Of a DNA stretch of 64,000 nucleotides, positions 1-11,727 are shown one piece after another. Each line of letters opens with the position of its first letter. The first letter of the stretch is position 1. A program made the position numbers and the translations under genes. Source of the stretch: Thalassia testudinum (lineage: Eukaryota; Streptophyta; Magnoliopsida; Alismatales; Hydrocharitaceae); contig JAZHRO010000014.1 in the NCBI GenBank assembly GCA_037157565.1, forward strand, positions 99,913,501 through 99,977,500, given 5' to 3'. Under the pieces are notes generated by a model that saw only the letters and a list, made by a program, of their open reading frames with translations, ran no database searches and was not told the origin of the DNA.

Positions 1-185
1 TTAGCCCATGAGAAACCCCGTTGTTGTATTGCAATGGTAAAATTACAGTTTTACCCTTTGTTTCTTGCTTTGCTTTCAAACCAGTTATTCCTTGAGTTAG
101 GCTCTTCACTTGGTTATGTAGGAGCTTTTGTTCTATTTTCTAGATCAAAATAAGCTAGTTAGGGCTCATGATGGTGTTCCCATCA
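1..185 (-). repeat. B 3' LTR, first 185 bases only
   Basis: On the minus strand this starts TGATGGGAACACC at base 185, immediately after the PPT, and continues out of the window. It aligns almost base for base with the outer end of the LTR at 21541-21726. Confidence 0.85.
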
Positions 186-200
186 TACCCCCATGCCTAG
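186..200 (-). other. B 3' polypurine tract
   Basis: The minus strand reads CTAGGCATGGGGGTA directly before the LTR TGATGGG. The same TAGGCATGGGG(G) core precedes the 3' LTRs of A, C, E, F and (with changes) H. It is the expected primer for plus-strand DNA synthesis. Confidence 0.85.
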
Positions 201-627
201 CTTTTGCTAGTCCCTTAGCAAAATTTCAAGGTTTTAACTTCTGTTCTAGGCCATGAGTTTCTTTCAGACTTCATGATGAGTGCTTTTTCTCTTTCTTTTT
301 GATTAGGTTAGAATGACGATAGTAGGTCTAGAGGTACTCAAGTACCAACCAAGATTCAGACCTAACCAGCTCTAGCCTTGGTCTTTTGCGAAGGTTTTTA
401 AGGCCCACAAGAACTATCCTAAGGTTCGTTGGACTCCGCGATTAAAGCACCCATGCTTGCGACATTTTAGCCTTGGTTTAGTTTGCAGTGCATTATTTGT
501 AAGAGCGAGATAGAGGATTTATTTGTTTGGAGAGTTTTCTCTCTCTTTTCTTTTTATTTCTAGCTTCGGATTGGCTTCTCAACACAGTCTATATCGAATT
601 CCTCGCCCCCATCATCAGTCCTCAAAG

Positions 628-777
628 GTCCCTAGCAATCGATGCTTTGTGATAGCATCACCCATGGAAACCCCCACAACCCTGGCTTTCGAGATTTTGA
701 GATAATCCTGCCCTTGGCGTTCTGTAGCCAAATCCAGACCTTGGCAATCGACATTTCATGATAATGCTGCCCATGGC
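628..777. repeat. Three imperfect ~40-bp repeats in the B 3' noncoding region
   Basis: Plus-strand units at about 628-667, 678-718 and 736-777 follow the pattern CC(T/C)GGC..TCGA..TTT..GATA.T.C..CCC.TGG. The same three units are found in F (split by insertion C: unit 1 near 22187-22222, units 2-3 at 44493-44588) and on the opposite strand in A (about 15484-15630). Confidence 0.6.
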
Positions 778-946
778 ATCTGAACCAGAGGGTGCTTTCG
801 TGCCCCCGATAGGATATGTAAATATCTTAAGAGACAAGCACCGAGGAGATGATGTGTTGTTACACATCTTCGAGGGGGATTTCCCACCTCTCCACGCCGG
901 GAACTCGTCCAAATCAACTTGTGTTGATTGGTCGCTTTTAATCTAA
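758..946 (+). other. ORF antisense to B, 62 codons, conserved in F
   Basis: This small ORF reads against the direction of element B. From its second Met (MASEP) it aligns to the plus-strand ORF at 44573-44758 in F without gaps except near the start, with about 70% identical residues by eye. Shared blocks include GYV.IL, DKHRGD, IFEG and FPPL. The corresponding A segment (about 15305-15490, minus strand) has a frameshift and a stop. No domain is recognised. It may be a coding relic, an antisense ORF of the kind known from some Tat elements (Grande, Retand), or simply a conserved noncoding element that happens to be open. Confidence 0.4.
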
Positions 947-1530
947 GCAACTTTTTTTAGAACATTTAAACGCTTTTGCATGATTTTGATAGTTATGCAT
1001 ACTGAACCAAAATGCGTGTGGATTGGGGTGCTTAGGTTACCGAGTCTCGCAAATCAAAGGTCAGTTAACAAGGTCGAATACTCCCTAAGCCTTAGAACTA
1101 ATACTTAAGCTTCGCGTTTTCCCCAACCACTTGAGGATTATCCAAATCTTAGCGGATACTTGGATGTTTAAGCCTAAGAGTCTAGCCCAAAAGGCCTAAG
1201 ATCAGCGTTCCTACTAATCTCTTTTGTGTCTCATTAGCACTTTTTTTTACTTCATTTTTCTCTTTTCGTTGATGTGGTCTAGAACTTTGGTTAATCCCTT
1301 AATTTTTTACTAATGACTATCTCTTTTTTTTCTTTTTCTTTTCATTTTGTGCTCCTTTTTTGTCGTTTTGCTCTTTTCCTCCTCATGTTTATATGGCCTC
1401 AAAATTTTCTTCCCTCCAATTTTTTTGTTCCTTTTCATAATTTTCTATTTTTTTGGTATTTTTGACATATGTAATTTTTTTATGAGAATCCTTCTGACTT
1501 TTCTTGATTTTTGTATCTTTGCACTTTACC

Positions 1531-1565
1531 AACCCCCCATGCCTAAGTTTTAGAATGTCCTCATT
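1531..1565 (-). promoter_or_regulatory. B internal PPT-like motif
   Basis: The minus strand reads AATGAGGACATTC, a short spacer, then CTTAGGCATGGGGGG. This is a second copy of the PPT core about 1.34 kb upstream of the real 3' PPT. The same ATGAGGACAT...GGCATGGGG arrangement occurs in A, E and F, with a variant in C. Confidence 0.6.
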
Positions 1566-2059
1566 GTAAACAGAGGGTGTGAAACAATGTTGGGTTCAGG
1601 GACTTCGAACAGGATTTATCGGGTGGGTGAAAAGGGTCGGGAAATGACTGATGCGGATGATTTCAAGCTTTGGCACGTGTACCAGAGGTGGGATCGACTG
1701 TTCTAAGAATGAACTCAAGCTGCAATAAACGTGGAGTACAGATGAATAATCAGATGGATCTCAAGTTTTTGGGATGATGGGTTGCCTCCTGTTAAGTGCT
1801 AAATTCAACGCCTTCAGCCGAGCGGGAAATGGGATGGAGAGGGAGTGGTCAAATCAATGGAATTTTGTAGAACAAGCACCTTAATCAAGAGGCTAGTTGG
1901 TCCAACCAGGTGCTTGTTCAGAGGCTGATGATGCAACCCAAACCCTATTAATCTGGTGGGTTGATAAATGTAGATGAAGAGATGTGGAACCCACCATATG
2001 CTATGGAGCTCGGATGGATGTGGAAGTGTAAATTCGGGTTTTGGCCGAGTTGGATCAGC

Positions 2060-3807
2060 CTAGTCAGAGTAGGGATCAGTAAAGTAATCAGTGGATGATG
2101 TGGAAACCCTACGGGGTTGATCAGAGAATGATGGAGCATGGTCTTCAGTCTGATCAATGTTCAATTCTCGGTATAGATGTGGAGTCGAATCATCTGCAAT
2201 CGGCTCAGTAAGAGGGGAATCAAAATAGAAATTGAGTCCGGTTGCGGGTCGGGGTTGAAAATGGGTTTGGATGGGTTCTGTATGTGTGGAAGAGGTGGCT
2301 TCAATAAGAATTGTGTATGAGGGCTCTTCTAGAAAGGAGTTACAGGTGGTTTCATGTAGAGAGTCCTCATAGTAGCTCTCAAAGTCAAAAGTGAATGCCT
2401 GAAGAGTGTCTATAGGATGAGGGAAATCTGAGTCGAGAAAAGATTCGAATTCTGGGTTGTAGTCACTCTTGGCATTTTCTGGTTTTGATTCCTAAGGATA
2501 GAAAAGAAATGATTCTATCTCGCTGGAACCTGAACTTAATTCAGTGATCTCGGGAATCGGGGCCTCAAAGTCAGAGTCGAAGAATGAATCATGTGAGCTG
2601 AGATCGTAGATTTGCTCATTATATTTAGGAAATAGAGGTTCTCCAAAATCATGGTAAGATTCGAAATCATCGGAGATATTGCGAAAGTCTAGTTCTGAAT
2701 GAGATTCAAGATCAGGAGTTCCACTACTGAGTAAATCATATGATGTAGACTTAGCAGCCGAACTAGGGTCTCGCCTATATGCAGATTCTGAGCTTAAAAA
2801 GGTATCCTTATTTGGTCTAGGCTCAAGTTCTAGGCGTGTAGGAAAGACCCAATTAAAACCCCACTTGTCCAACTCCTTGGTTTTTATATCATAGACTGGC
2901 GTGACTTTCGAAAAATCGATTTGTATCTCTGAGGATGTTGGAGAGGGATATTCATCAAATAGAGGCCCAGAATCATACTCTTTATTTAAAATTTCATCTT
3001 CATCATACGGGGCCTCGTAATCTTCCCAAAAAGTTTCAAATCCAGATTCTAGGCTGAGGATGTGGGTTGAATCACTAGAATCTAGGTTTGAATGACTTTT
3101 GAGGGTCACCTTATTAGAATAAAGGGTGGGATTTACACTGTCGAGAGGTTCAGTTCTACTCTCATCATTGTAGGAGTCTCGGAATTCTATGTTTGGTGGC
3201 CTAGGATCTAGGGTTGGCTCAAAATGTGTTCTCCTGCAATTGGAACTTACCAACCTATTTCAAGATCAGGCATGTTGTACTCCATCTAGGTTAGGAATCC
3301 ACAACAACTTTGTGCCTCAAACCCGGAGTTTGGGAAATCGGATTGATCCTCAATACTATTCCAAGATGGTTCATCATCTGTTTGGGGCGTGTACGGGTAT
3401 TTCTGATTGATAATTTTTTTCAATAATCTCATCATCTCTTCCCATTTTTCAAGATCATTTTGGTGGTGTTCCCAAAGTACAGGATTTGTCATGCATTGAA
3501 GGTATTCAAAGTTGTGCAATTTTTCTATCTCAATGTATCCTGTTATGAGAATGTCTCAAGTTGAACCTTTTGTGGCTTCTATCAATAACACTTGGGCACA
3601 GTTTATGATGAAAGTTGTTGTTATTGGTACACTAACTTGAATGCCTTCTACTAGTGTTGAGGTTTTGTACTCAATTTCATAGAATTCAAGGGCATCCTCA
3701 ATCATCCTATTTCTCATGGATCTCTGTGATTCTGGTTTTTTGAATGGTAATCCTAAGCAACCAAGCTGCATATTTGGATCAGGTGGTGGAATCAAAATTC
3801 GGATCAA
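2060..3807 (-). pseudogene. Unrecognised broken ORF of element B (about 580 codons in total)
   Basis: This occupies the place of gag-pol in B. On the minus strand one frame runs 3807-3286 with a single TGA at 3556-3558. A frameshift then leads into an open frame 3253-2492, which ends in TAG at 2492-2494 and stays open for another 142 codons to TAG at 2060-2062. So two stops and one frameshift break what looks like one long reading frame. The first part contains WEHHQNDLEKWEEMMRLLKK, a likely helix. The second part is strongly acidic and Ser/Asp/Glu-rich, with few hydrophobic stretches and no membrane segment. I recognise no Gag, protease, RT, integrase or envelope motif. It could be a captured host sequence, a very diverged element-specific ORF, or a fast-evolving accessory protein. 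Confidence 0.5.
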
Positions 3808-4998
3808 GATGTAGAATCAAGTTGTGAAGTGATAGATCTGAATAGAGAATCCCACTTGAAAATCTATGTGTGTGCTTTAAAGAGAAGGGATGAGGGACTG
3901 GAGGAGTTTTTAACCCAATCAAGGCACCCAAAGATGTTTGGATGACTATGGAGGTTTGGGGCGGATGATACCCCTGGATCAGAAATTCGTCCACCTGAGA
4001 ATTACCTAGGCAGTCAGAGAGGGAGAGTCCCACAAAGACCCCTACACAGTAGAGCATCCCCACGGATTACAGGGTTTCCCCCACCCAACCTCTCTTGTCA
4101 CTGAAATTCCAAGTAGACCAAAATGGGGACCTTGACCTCTTAAGTCTACCACTTTTATTTTAGATCACAGGTGCTTAGGGTTCCACTTGAACTTTAGATG
4201 TTTTGATTTTGTGACCTAATTTGGAGGTTAGTTGACCCAACAAGGGGTCAACTTTACCTGATCTATCCTAAAGATGGCAGAATTATCCTAGGTTAAGACC
4301 TATAAATCATCCTGATTTGACTCCTAGGTTATTAGGTCCAAGGTTTTTAAAGTTGAAGTGATTTTAGAGCTTAATTTTTTTTTTTGAAACAGTTTAGGGT
4401 TTAGGCTTACCTTGATTTTAGAGCTTAATTTTAGGGTTTGGTTTGGTTAAATCCTTTCAATCAAGGGCTTGGGTAGCACACAGATGCGGGTGGGTTTATT
4501 TCCTTTTGTGCAGGCATGTGTGAACTAGCACTCTAAAACCCTACTGTAGAAACCCTAATTTGGATCTATTTCCAATCCTCTTTGCTTTTCATAGAAGTTC
4601 TCTTTGGACTTCAGACAAGAAGTGTGCAGTCCGTGGAGATTTAGAAATTAAGCATGATCTCTAATAGGCACAGGAATTTGTGGGGTAGGATCTCTAGAAA
4701 TCACTTCAACTTTAGTAAGATGCAAAAAATTTTTCGCAAAATCAGGAAACTTTTGCCTTAAAAATGGTAACTACTATAGAAAGAAGGCAATTGATTCCTA
4801 ATTTGATTGCTTCCTTTTTGTCTTCTCAGGATTAGGAGATGGAGAAGAGAGAATTTACTTGCCATAGAGTGGTTGATTCGCATGGGAGATCTCCTCGTGA
4901 AATACCTTGCAAAATCACAGCAAAACAAATAGGGCAAGTTAGTGTACAAATATAATCAAAATAATGCAGAGGCTAGTGCTGAACTGTGCATTGCTCTC
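3808..4998 (-). other. B 5' leader, left of insertion A
   Basis: This is untranslated leader continuing from the B PBS across the A insertion. The part at about 3985-4152 is closely similar to 8528-8698 in A and 56315-56488 in F (GTAGAC stem, GACAAGAGA.GT, GTGGGGGAAACC, GTAGGGGTCTTTG.GGGACTC). Homology with A ends near 3890, where gag would begin. A minus-strand frame at 3779-4063 is open but corresponds to untranslated leader in A. Confidence 0.65.
4994..4998. other. Left target site duplication of element A
   Basis: CTCTC directly before the LTR; the right copy at 18899-18903 is CTCCC, one mismatch. Joining the two flanks restores a continuous tRNA-Asp-type PBS and leader of element B. Confidence 0.75.
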
Positions 4999-7856
4999 TA
5001 ATGAGAACCTCATCATGAACCCTAACTAGCACATTTTGACCTAAATAAGTATACAAAAGCTCCTACAAAACCTAAGGGAAAGCCTAAATCAAAGCATTAT
5101 AAATTTGAGTATAAAGCAACTCACAAGGGGTAAAACTGTAATTTTACCATTACAGTACACAAACAGGATTTCTAAGGGTCTAAACATAGGTCAAATGGGC
5201 TTAATAAGAGAGAAAGTGGGATGAATTGATCTGAAAAGGGTTATAGCAGCTTCTAGGTATTAAATGACATTTTGTAACCCTAAAACAAAACTGCTTTAAT
5301 TCATGAAGTTGCAGGCAAGATAAAAATCAATTAAACCCTATAAAATTCATGAAAAAATATCCCCTAGGGTTTTGAACCATCAATTTGGCCATTGGAACTT
5401 ATCTTGACCAAGATTGAGAACCATACCCAATTTTTGACTTAATTTGGGTTTTTGTGCAAATTGACTGATCAAACAAGGTCAAACCTAAAATCCAACTCCA
5501 CCATTGGATTCCTTAGGTTCTAATTAGGGTTATATCAAAATTTGGACCTAAGGAAAGTTTGCCTTGACCTACTTTACAAATTGGTCCTCAAGAATTACTT
5601 TTTGACCCTTAACTTTTTGAACCCTTGCACTTAGCCCCTCAACTTTCCCTTCTTTCTTTACAAGCCGATCCCTCTGCCACCCGCAATAGCTACCCATGCC
5701 TCCGGCGACTTTGCGTAGAGGATGGCGCCGCGTAGGGTATGGGGACCGGCCCCAGAAACGAGGGGGGGTCCTCGGTGTTGTCTTCTTCCGCATGGACCCC
5801 CTCCCATGCCCTGCCAATACCCATACTTCTCGTGCGAATGTGCGAGAAGTATGGGTCACTTCTCCGACCACGTCTCCAGTGCCTGTCCACGCCTCCTCCT
5901 CGTACTTTCATCCCCTGCCAGCGCCTATTTAAGGAGCGGCAGGGGCTACCGTTTCAAGCAGACTTTATTTGGTTGGAGATTTCCCTCAACATTCTTCTCT
6001 TCTCCTCCAGCCAAATGACCAACAAGCTCCAGCAACTCTTCCTCCTCCTTCCAGTCGCTCTGCCACAACACCAATAGCAGAGCTATCTTCACCTCCTTCC
6101 TCCGCGTCGTGCAACACCCTCATGTGCGCCCCCAGCCCCATCGTCGTCACCATTCTCCCTCCAATGGTGCCTTCTTCTCCGGTGACAGTAGGTAATGCCT
6201 GTCATCCTTTCTCCCATTTCGTCCACTCAATTAGGATAGAACTGCTCGTCTTTTTCCCCTCTTCAATTCCCCTCAACCTATTTCACAAAACACCCTTCGA
6301 CAGCCACGGCCCGCCCGCATCTTCCCCATCTTCGGCCACCCTCTGGCGAGACGCCTCCGCCACTCCACACCCCCACACGTCTCGCCACCCACCTCACAAC
6401 CTCCGCCACACTCCACTGAACATCATCCACCCACTCACACACCGCCTACACCACCACAAATGCCCCCCGACCTAACCCAAAACTCCAGCCACAGAGCGAC
6501 CTAGGCACGCACGCCTAGGTCACCCCACGGCCAGCCAACGTTCGCTTCATGCTAGTTGAAGGACGCATGCTGAGGCATGCTATTTGGCTCGCTCGTGCTA
6601 CCCGGCCATCTGACAGGGCTACAAGGCTGTGTTTCCACATTTCAGGTATCGACCATCTTCCGCCATTGACGTGGGCGCGAAGAAGCTTACTCGTGAGCTC
6701 CAGGCTGTGCGCTCCAGGCATCAGAGTCCTAGGAGGTGCGGATTGTCGTCGCGAACTCACACAGCCAAGCAATTGGCTCAGTAGGCAAGCGAGGTTTTGG
6801 CAATTGGGGAAGATCTCTTGCGGGCATGCGAGCAACAGTGGGTGGGACATTAGTCCCACCTCGTAAATGGCTGGGTGAAGAGCTGCAAATAAAATGAAAA
6901 AGTGTATAGGGCTTATCACCTTCAATACATAGGGGTCAGGTCCCTCGCCTACGCATGCAGTGCGCCACATGCTCGCACCCGCCCTCGCCCACGTTCACAC
7001 CCCGTGGGCCTGGGTCCGAACCTGATTACCCTACCGTGCACTCCTCACCCACCACCGCACGCCTGTGGGCCCGATTTTGGGCACGTTACCTGACCCGTAT
7101 ACCTATGGATGCTCTAGGAGCGAACCTTTGAGAGAGAAATAGAGAGAGAGAGACGTAGGGTGGGTAGGGGTTAGGTTTTGCCTAACCATGTAACGTATAG
7201 GGAAGCAGGAGAGGAAGAAAGGAGGAGTGGAGTAGAAGAGAAGAAGAAGAGGCAGCTGCTGAAGAAATAAGAAGGAAAGGTAGAGGAGTGGCTGAGGACA
7301 CTTAGCCGCACAGAGCAGCTAAAGAAAGAAGAAGAAGACAGGAAGGAAGAAGCTACAGAAAAAGGAAGGTGAAGAAGAGAAACTAAAGACAGAAGAAAGA
7401 AGAGAAGGGGAAGCAGCCAAGTGCTACAACAAAAGGAGCTGAAGAAGAAACAAAAAAGAGGAAGGATGCCTACCGAGGAAAGAAGCCAAGCAGAGAAGAA
7501 GAAGAAACCAAGGGAAGAAGAACCTGCAAGGCACTATTGAAAAGGGGCAGATAAGGCATCTAATTCAAAGAATCAGACGTTCGAGAAAGGAAAAGCAGAG
7601 AAAGAAGAGAAGGAAGAGAGAAGAAGAAAGAAAGAAAGAAAGGAAAAAAAGAGAAAAGGATTTTTGTTCACTCTCTCTCTTTAATTTTTGCAAATAGTAA
7701 ATTGTGAATTTGTATGCTTCTCGAATTACGTTTGCTCCCTGAGTTCGACCTCGGAATATTCTAAATTTTGAGTTAGAAATTTTTATTTATTTTCGTGAAG
7801 AGTTCATCTATATTACAACGAGATATCTGTTAAAACACGATCTAGCCACGCAAGCA
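4999..7856 (+). repeat. A 5' LTR
   Basis: Starts TAATGAGAACC (the 3' copy has TGATGAG) and ends AAGCA directly before the PBS spacer. It contains a GC-rich middle (about 5680-7100), a candidate TATTTAA at 5924-5931, a long GA-rich tract (about 7135-7670) and a U5 motif GCTCCCTGAGTTCGACC at 7734-7750. ORFs inside it are not conserved with the 3' LTR and are not taken as genes. Confidence 0.9.
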
Positions 7857-7859
7857 TTT

Positions 7860-7877
7860 TGGTGTCATTGCCAGGGA
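7860..7877 (+). other. A primer binding site (tRNA-Asp type)
   Basis: TGGTGTCATTGCCAGGGA matches 14 of 18 bases of the complement of the plant tRNA-Asp 3' end. All four differences are C-to-T or G-to-A. It begins three bases after the LTR. Confidence 0.8.
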
Positions 7878-8940
7878 GCAACAGGCATTCTAGAAGCTAT
7901 TAATTCACATTTCTGATTTACTGCGATCTTAATCTCTTCTCTTTTGTTGTGTAGGCACAGAAAAATAAGAAGGAACAAGCAGTTGCACAACAACCACACC
8001 AAGGGATAGGTACTTTTCTATCCTCTCTTTTAAGCCCCTAAAATTCTAAAGAGAAAGAAAAAGAAAAGCAAGCTAGGGGTTACCTATCTTTCATACGTAG
8101 TAAATCACAAGAGTTGCCTGTTTTTCAATTTCAACACATTCTATCTGTACATCCACTAAAGGTAATTAGGGCTAAAACCTTCTTGCTTGAGCCCTAGTTA
8201 CCTAATCTTAAGGCAACTAACTGGACCAATTAGAGCCAACCTAAGACTCAAAGCTAGGGTTTTAGAGACACACCTTTTAATCAAGAATTGAAAATTCCCA
8301 AAAGAAGTGTGCCTAAGCCATTGTTTGAAAAAATCTATTAAGAGAAACCCTAAGCAATCCGGCTCTTAAGTCACTTGAACCTTAAAAGGCGAGACCTAAT
8401 AAGCTCTCACAGGAACTAATAGGTGAAGTTTATCCCTTGATCAACCAACCTTTAAATTAGGTCACTCTTTGCACTCAAAAGGTTAAAAGTTCAAGTGAAA
8501 CCCTAAGCACCTTGATCCTAATTAAAAGTGGTAGACTTAAGAGGTCAAGGTCCCCATTCTGGTCTACCTGGAATCTCAGTGACAAGAGAAGTCAGGTGGG
8601 GGAAACCTTGTAACCCGTGGGGGAGCTCTACCGTGTAGGGGTCTTTGCGGGACTCACCCTCTTTGGCTGCCCAGGTAATTCTTAGGTGGACGACCTTCTA
8701 ATTAAGGGGTATCATCCACCCCGAACCTCTATAGTCACCCAACATTTTGGGTGTCTTGATTGGGTCCAGCACCTGCTAACCTCATCCAATCCATCAGTTA
8801 TGTTTGGTAGGAGGTCCTTGAAACCTCCTCTAGAAATTCACTCTCCTCGAGGCCAAGCCTTGGTACCCTTGTTTGTGCAACAACCTCTTCGCATAGACCT
8901 CTCTTCTGATTCTGAACCCAATTCCCCTTCTTCTTCCACA
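7878..8940 (+). other. A 5' leader
   Basis: Untranslated leader between PBS and gag. The segment 8528-8698 is the conserved block shared with B and F, and may hold packaging or dimerisation signals. GGTAGAC and GTCTACC within it can pair to form a stem. No convincing ORF is present upstream of the gag ATG. Confidence 0.65.
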
Positions 8941-10802
8941 ATGGCTCAGCCTGTTGAAGAAGAAAATAATCTTGAGCACCAGCTCCAGTGACTCAATGAT
9001 CTCTTCCAAAACTTCATGAACCCACTGCAGCACCCTATGATGCGAGATCACTATAATCCCGCTGCGATGGCAATTGAGCCTCGAGTCAGAATCCTGACTG
9101 GAGGACCTGATTCCGAGTTAAAGCCCAACATGATCCACGCCATACCTAAATTCCATGGGCTTAACTCTGAAGACCCCTTCCAGCACATCAAACAACTTAA
9201 CCATCTGGCCCAGACCTTTGGGTCAGATGCGCAGAATCAGGATATCCTACTTATGAAGATGTTCTCTTTCTCCCTTAAGGACAAGGTGGCCCATTGGTAT
9301 CAAACATAGACCTGCCCGATCAACACTTGGGAGGAACTTCAGTCCGAGTTCTTGAAAAAGTTCTTCCCCATTGGTCAGACCAATGCCTTGCGCCATGAGA
9401 TTACTCACTTCACGCAACAGACGGGAGAACCTCTTCATGAGGCATGGGATCGTTTTCAGGATCTCATGAGAAAGTGCCCCCATCACAGAGTTCCTAAATG
9501 GGAACAAGTCCAGTCTTTTTACCAAGGACTCCGTGAAGATATTACACTGTTCGTCAATGCAACTTGCGGAGGGAATATCATGGGTCAACATGAAGACACT
9601 GTGTGGGAGATTCTCAAGGATATGTGTGAGAAATCCATCAACAATGACTCCATGGGACTATTCGGCCGGACGAATACCCGCACAGTGACGAACCTTAGGG
9701 GAGCACACGAGATGCAGGGCCTGTCCGCATCAGTCGACCTGGAATTAATGGCTAGTCGATTAGATAAGGTCTCTATTATTGAGAAGAAGGTGGATGAGCT
9801 GACTCAGCATTTGTAGCGAGCCACCTCTATGCAAAACTCCTTCGCACAGCCCCTCCCGCATGAGAAACTGTGCAGCACATTTTCCACCGACCTTCTCCAG
9901 GGATGGACTCGTATCCACCCCCATCTGACTCCAGGACCGGAGGGACATTCAATCCTTTCTATTCTTGCCAGGGGAGCCCTACTCCCCCATTCTCTACCTT
10001 TTCTGAGGCTCCTCAAACCTGCGAGGACCTCAATGCCATCCAAAATGACCCATTTTCCAACACCTACAATCCTGGATGGCGAAACCATCCCAATTTTCAG
10101 TGGACGGGAAATTCTCATAATCCGGGACCACCTTTTCAGCCCTGACCACAAGCCCCTCATCCTTATCAGCCGCCTCAGCCTCGGCCCAACCCCACTTATC
10201 CATCCGGGCCAAACCAAGATCAAATGTCCCTTATCCTCCAGACTCTGGCTGACATTCAGAGAACGAATGCGGCTATCCAGAAGCAACATAAGGACGAAAT
10301 CATAGAAGTCCGAAATCAACTTGCCTAGTTGGCAAATTCTCGCCAATCTGGCACTCTTCCTTCTCAGCCTTTTCCTAACCCTAATAGCATGCCGACACAG
10401 CGGCATGTTATGAATCCAAACCTGGGCCAAGCACACATGGTCTATCAGGCCCCTTCTATTCCTTCACCTGACGAGATGAAAGCCTCAACCTCCTATGCGG
10501 GTTACCAACAGCAGCAACCCATCCTACCAACCCCTAACTATAACCAAGCAGGAATAAATTCTGTAACAACCCGTAGTGGTAAGGCAACCCAAGATCCACC
10601 CTATCCAGACCACTCCAAGCCTGGTAGTGACCCAAACCCTAGGACAGTCATCCAGGATGTTCCTATCCCTGTCCCAGATCAAAAACCTGGACCTATCCTA
10701 GAGGAACCAACCAAGGTTCCATTTCCCGAGGCCTTGACCAAGGGAAAGAGGACAACCAAACCCGTGGCTCCTGAGGAGGACCTGGTCAAGCTCTTTGAGT
10801 AG
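8941..10802 (+). pseudogene. gag: A gag pseudogene
   Basis: Structural capsid/nucleocapsid polyprotein of an Athila-like element. The start is the ATG at 8941 (MAQPVEEENN), which lines up with the F gag start at 56059 and the E start at 35749. Order: an N-terminal region, the Retrotrans_gag-like core (KFHGLNSEDPFQHIKQL, DKVAHWYQT, FLKKFFPIGQTNALR, about 9140-9480), then a linker with NTYNPGWRNHPNFQW (about 10055-10105) and VTTRSGK (about 10562). It is broken by TGA at 8989, TAG at 9307, TAG at 9814, a frameshift between 9816 and 9870, and further stops. It cannot give a full-length Gag. Confidence 0.85.
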
Positions 10803-11727
10803 GTCCAAATAAACATTCCCTTAATGGATGCGATCCACCACGTACCAACTTATGCATGATTTTTGAAGAATGTGTACACCTTAGCGTAAGCCGAGAACCA
10901 AGAGTGGGAGTCCAATTGTATTGTCAGAGCAAGCCAGCTCTATAATCCTGAGTAGACTCCCACCCAAGGAAAAAGACCCAGGCACTCCCCTGATTTCATG
11001 TAAGATCGGTGAAACCCAGTTTGATAGAGCATTATTGGACCTAGGTGCCTCCATAAACTTGATACCCACATCCCTACTTAACCATCTAGAAGAATCTGAG
11101 CTAAAATCGACCGAGGTGACATTGCAGTTAGCAGATCGATCTATCAAGTCACCTAAGGGAATTCTTGAGGATGTTATTGTGAGGGTGCGGGATTTCTACT
11201 TCACTGTAGATTTTATAGTTTTAGATATGGATGCACCTGAAATCCCAAGGGATACACCGATCATACTAGGGAGACCTTTTCTGGCCACTGTAAGGGCCAA
11301 TATAAGTTGTGAAAAGGGGTAAATAGAACTGAAATTTGGGAATCAGACTCTCAAAATTGATATCTTTAAGGTCTAACAAGGGATCAATTGCAGTGTCATT
11401 GAACAAATTTATGATATTAGAGCTATGGTTGATGAACCACAACTTGAGGACAACATGATTATTCCTCATCAACCACAAGAAGATCTTGAACCACCCTTGT
11501 ACCACAACAAGAAGATCTTGAACCACCCTCAATTAGAGGAGTCGGACCTTGATCTAGACAAACCTATAACTCCTACCCTTGTACCCCATACTCACTCTAA
11601 ACCATCCGCTGCTGCTAATAACCGCATTCTTGAACTCAAACCCCTTCCCAATCATTTAAAATACGTCTTTTTGGGTTCTAATCAGACATTTCTTGTGATT
11701 ATAAACTCCAAACTAACACCTGATTAG
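10803..11727 (+). pseudogene. pol: A protease region of pol (broken)
   Basis: Retroviral-type aspartic protease that would process Gag-Pol. The frame 10921-11322 contains LLDLGASINLIPTSLL, the DLGA variant of the DTG/DSG active site found in Athila elements, followed by IILGRPFLAT, the usual C-terminal motif. Stops at 11320-11322 and after KIDIFKV interrupt the frame. The remaining open stretch to 11727 (LELKPLPNHLKYVFLG) is the linker that leads into RT. Confidence 0.85.

Larger units (their letters stand above)
201..1850 (-). other. B 3' noncoding region
   Basis: Between the broken ORF and the PPT there is no gag-pol. From about 1765 to 1850 it matches the block that follows pol in A and F (minus strand: CACTTAACAGGAGGCAACCC). 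T-rich tracts lie at 1230-1550. The region also carries an internal PPT-like motif (1531-1565), a triple repeat (628-777) and an antisense ORF (758-946), each listed separately. Confidence 0.7.

Noticed and set aside
3779..4063. Gag N-terminus in element B
   Set aside because: The matching region in A lies upstream of the gag ATG and is untranslated leader; similarity stops where gag would start.
5569..6475. Overlapping ORFs of 60-170 codons in the A LTRs (also 16677-17549)
   Set aside because: They lie in LTR sequence, differ between the two copies, and overlap on both strands in a GC-rich stretch. No domain is recognisable.
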